Source: CAYRUD01 sp964427425 (GTDB lineage Bacteria > Chlamydiota > Chlamydiia > Chlamydiales > FEN-1388). Taken from it: 64,000 nt of DNA. The translations under genes were made by a program, and so were the position numbers. Shown here piece after piece: positions 62,970-64,000 of the stretch; within the stretch, counting starts at the first letter, position 1, and each line of letters opens with the position of its first letter. The stretch is taken from NCBI GenBank assembly GCA_964427425.1, contig CAYRUD010000011.1:93724-157723 (forward strand). The letters run 5' to 3'. The notes under the pieces are model-generated. The model saw only the letters and a program-made list of their open reading frames with translations. It searched no databases and was not told the origin of the DNA.

Positions 62970-64000
62970 CTAAATACCCAAATTTTTTCTTTCCTAGCTT
63001 TCCTGTATATCCTTCCGGTCTAGATACATCAACGTGATTCGGCTCGTTGTATCTACCAATATGTTTGGGATCGATATGATACTGCCTTTTATTTTTAGGG
63101 TTAATATAGTTGCCATGCCCTTTTCTCCAATCACCGCCAGCAAATTCATAATTTTTTTTCTTAAACATCTCATGAAGTTCTTCATGAGTTTTATTTTTGA
63201 ATGGACTCGATTCAGTCCATATTTCGTTATTTTGCTTTTTCTTATCTTTTTTAGATTGCTCTTTAGGAGCATCTCGTTTAGATCCCAGATCTCCTGGCCC
63301 TGCGAAGGTATTGAAGCTCGGAGAAAAGAGGTTGAAATTTGGCATATCGTAAAACTGGTTCTCAGGGCCGGATCCTTTCTTCGTATATAAGAATGAGGCT
63401 CCGTACTTGACGGCGGCAGTAACGGCTTTATCTATGAGATAGTTGGTAATCATCGCCTGGGGATTTCTTGTTAATGCGACAGCCGCGCTCTTGGCTGCCA
63501 TAAACTCGCCGAGACGCTCAAAGAAGAAGTCTCTTGTCTCATCTGACGTCGAGCTATTGAAACAGGCTTGAATTTTTGAAAAATCGCCGCTTATGATTGC
63601 AGGGCCATGTTCTCGCATATATTGGTAGTTCTTTGACATGGTTCCTAGCGGATCATTGCGAAAATTATCCCTTCCTCTCTGATAGGAGTTGTAAGCGCTA
63701 TGCGCGTAAGCCGCATTCTCTTCTGCCGTCATTCCATACGGATCGAGAAGTACCATCGGGCTGTTCTTGACATAGGCGTAGAGGTTGGGGCCATCGGAAA
63801 AGCCTATGGGATCAGGCGTTAGGAACCGTCCGACAGAAGGGGCGTAATACCTTCTTCCGAAGAAGAGAAAGCCTGTCTCTGGATCGTGGCGCTTGCTGAC
63901 GAACCGCCATGGGTTGTTAAGAGGTGAGTGATTCTGGGTGTAGCCTGAGGCGTCGAGGATTTCTTCTTCTCCAAAGGCCGAGAATCGATAGGTTTCGGCA
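62962..64000 (-). CDS. Rhs-family protein C-terminus with nuclease-like toxin tip (runs off right edge)
   Basis: The frame is open from 62962 to the right edge, so the N-terminal bulk of the protein lies outside. The visible part begins with the Rhs core ending (NPWRFVSKRHDPETGFLF, RRYYAPSVGRFLTPDPIGF, GPNLYAYVKNSPMVLLDPYG), after which Rhs proteins cleave off a variable toxin. The linker (about 115 residues) is helical and Ala-rich. The tip is basic: GSKRDAPKEQSKKDKKKQNN, then NYINPKNKRQYHIDPKHIG and NHVDVSRPEGYTGKLGKKKF. The N-P-K...Y-H-I-D-P...H-V-D-V-x-R-P pattern is typical of small polymorphic nuclease tips, probably a ribonuclease. Confidence 0.92.
   Translation of the reverse strand, partial: AETYRFSAFGEEEILDASGYTQNHSPLNNPWRFVSKRHDPETGFLFFGRRYYAPSVGRFLTPDPIGFSDGPNLYAYVKNSPMVLLDPYGMTAEENAAYAHSAYNSYQRGRDNFRNDPLGTMSKNYQYMREHGPAIISGDFSKIQACFNSSTSDETRDFFFERLGEFMAAKSAAVALTRNPQAMITNYLIDKAVTAAVKYGASFLYTKKGSGPENQFYDMPNFNLFSPSFNTFAGPGDLGSKRDAPKEQSKKDKKKQNNEIWTESSPFKNKTHEELHEMFKKKNYEFAGGDWRKGHGNYINPKNKRQYHIDPKHIGRYNEPNHVDVSRPEGYTGKLGKKKFGYLDD

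Noticed and set aside
1..64000. CRISPR array, rRNA or IS element anywhere in the window
   Set aside because: No regularly spaced repeats, rRNA landmarks or transposase motifs were seen while reading either strand.

Overview
The window reads as one stretch of bacterial chromosome, roughly 40% GC by eye, probably from an amoeba-associated or environmental member of the Chlamydiota (my confidence about 0.65). The reasons are a class I ribonucleotide reductase whose large subunit carries extra N-terminal ATP cones and whose small subunit lacks the radical tyrosine (subclass Ic), a short DUF378 protein, many secreted or lipobox hypotheticals, M16C and M29 peptidases, and a very large effector-like and toxin-like accessory fraction with eukaryote-like domains. 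A Legionella-like or other intracellular bacterium cannot be excluded from sequence alone. No tRNA, rRNA, transposase or CRISPR array was recognised.

Region 1 (1-28.9 kb) is mostly housekeeping: an unknown 623+ aa helical protein cut by the left edge, a SAM methyltransferase, nrdA and nrdB, a PutP-type sodium/solute symporter, an ADP-forming acyl-CoA synthetase fused to a GNAT domain, an Uup-type ABC-F ATPase, a lipoprotein, a DUF2156 protein, DUF378 and RDD membrane proteins, a small secreted protein, an outer-membrane barrel, a GNAT, a kinase with a signal-peptide-like N-terminus, a SpeD-like protein that also carries a signal peptide, TrmO, an M29 aminopeptidase, ATP-dependent PfkA, a small acidic secreted protein, and an HMG-CoA reductase/HMG-CoA synthase pair. 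Most are single transcription units closed by clear hairpins.

Region 2 (29.0-42.9 kb) is a tandem array of eight paralogous protein-kinase-fold genes, all on the minus strand, nearly all separated by AT-rich spacers that hold a hairpin. Only the first-transcribed member (41228-42922) keeps a canonical HRD loop and a DFG-type aspartate. The other seven have replaced the catalytic Asp (HNN, HNG, HGS or HHR), and all but one have also lost the DFG Asp. This active-kinase-plus-seven-pseudokinases array is the most striking system in the window. It is followed by a 635 aa Inc-like protein with two hydrophobic segments.

Region 3 (45.5-57.8 kb) is a modular effector locus. An intact secreted M16C metalloprotease (+) converges on a 1094 aa protein with a recognisable RasGEF (CDC25) domain (-). 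Two decayed copies of the 3' end of the protease gene then recur, each converging on another minus-strand gene: a NADAR-domain (ADP-ribose glycosidase-like) protein and a secreted protein with an ADP-ribosyltransferase-like motif. The locus therefore looks like tandem duplications in which the protease end is a repeated boundary and the convergent cargo differs.

Region 4 (58.0-64.0 kb) is an Rhs/polymorphic-toxin tail. An Rhs core and C-terminal toxin run off the right edge; the toxin overlaps its probable immunity gene by 8 bases, and a bank of paralogous small immunity-like genes follows (three copies of one family, one and a half of two others), then a frameshifted orphan toxin tip with its own immunity gene and an orphan Rhs-core fragment.
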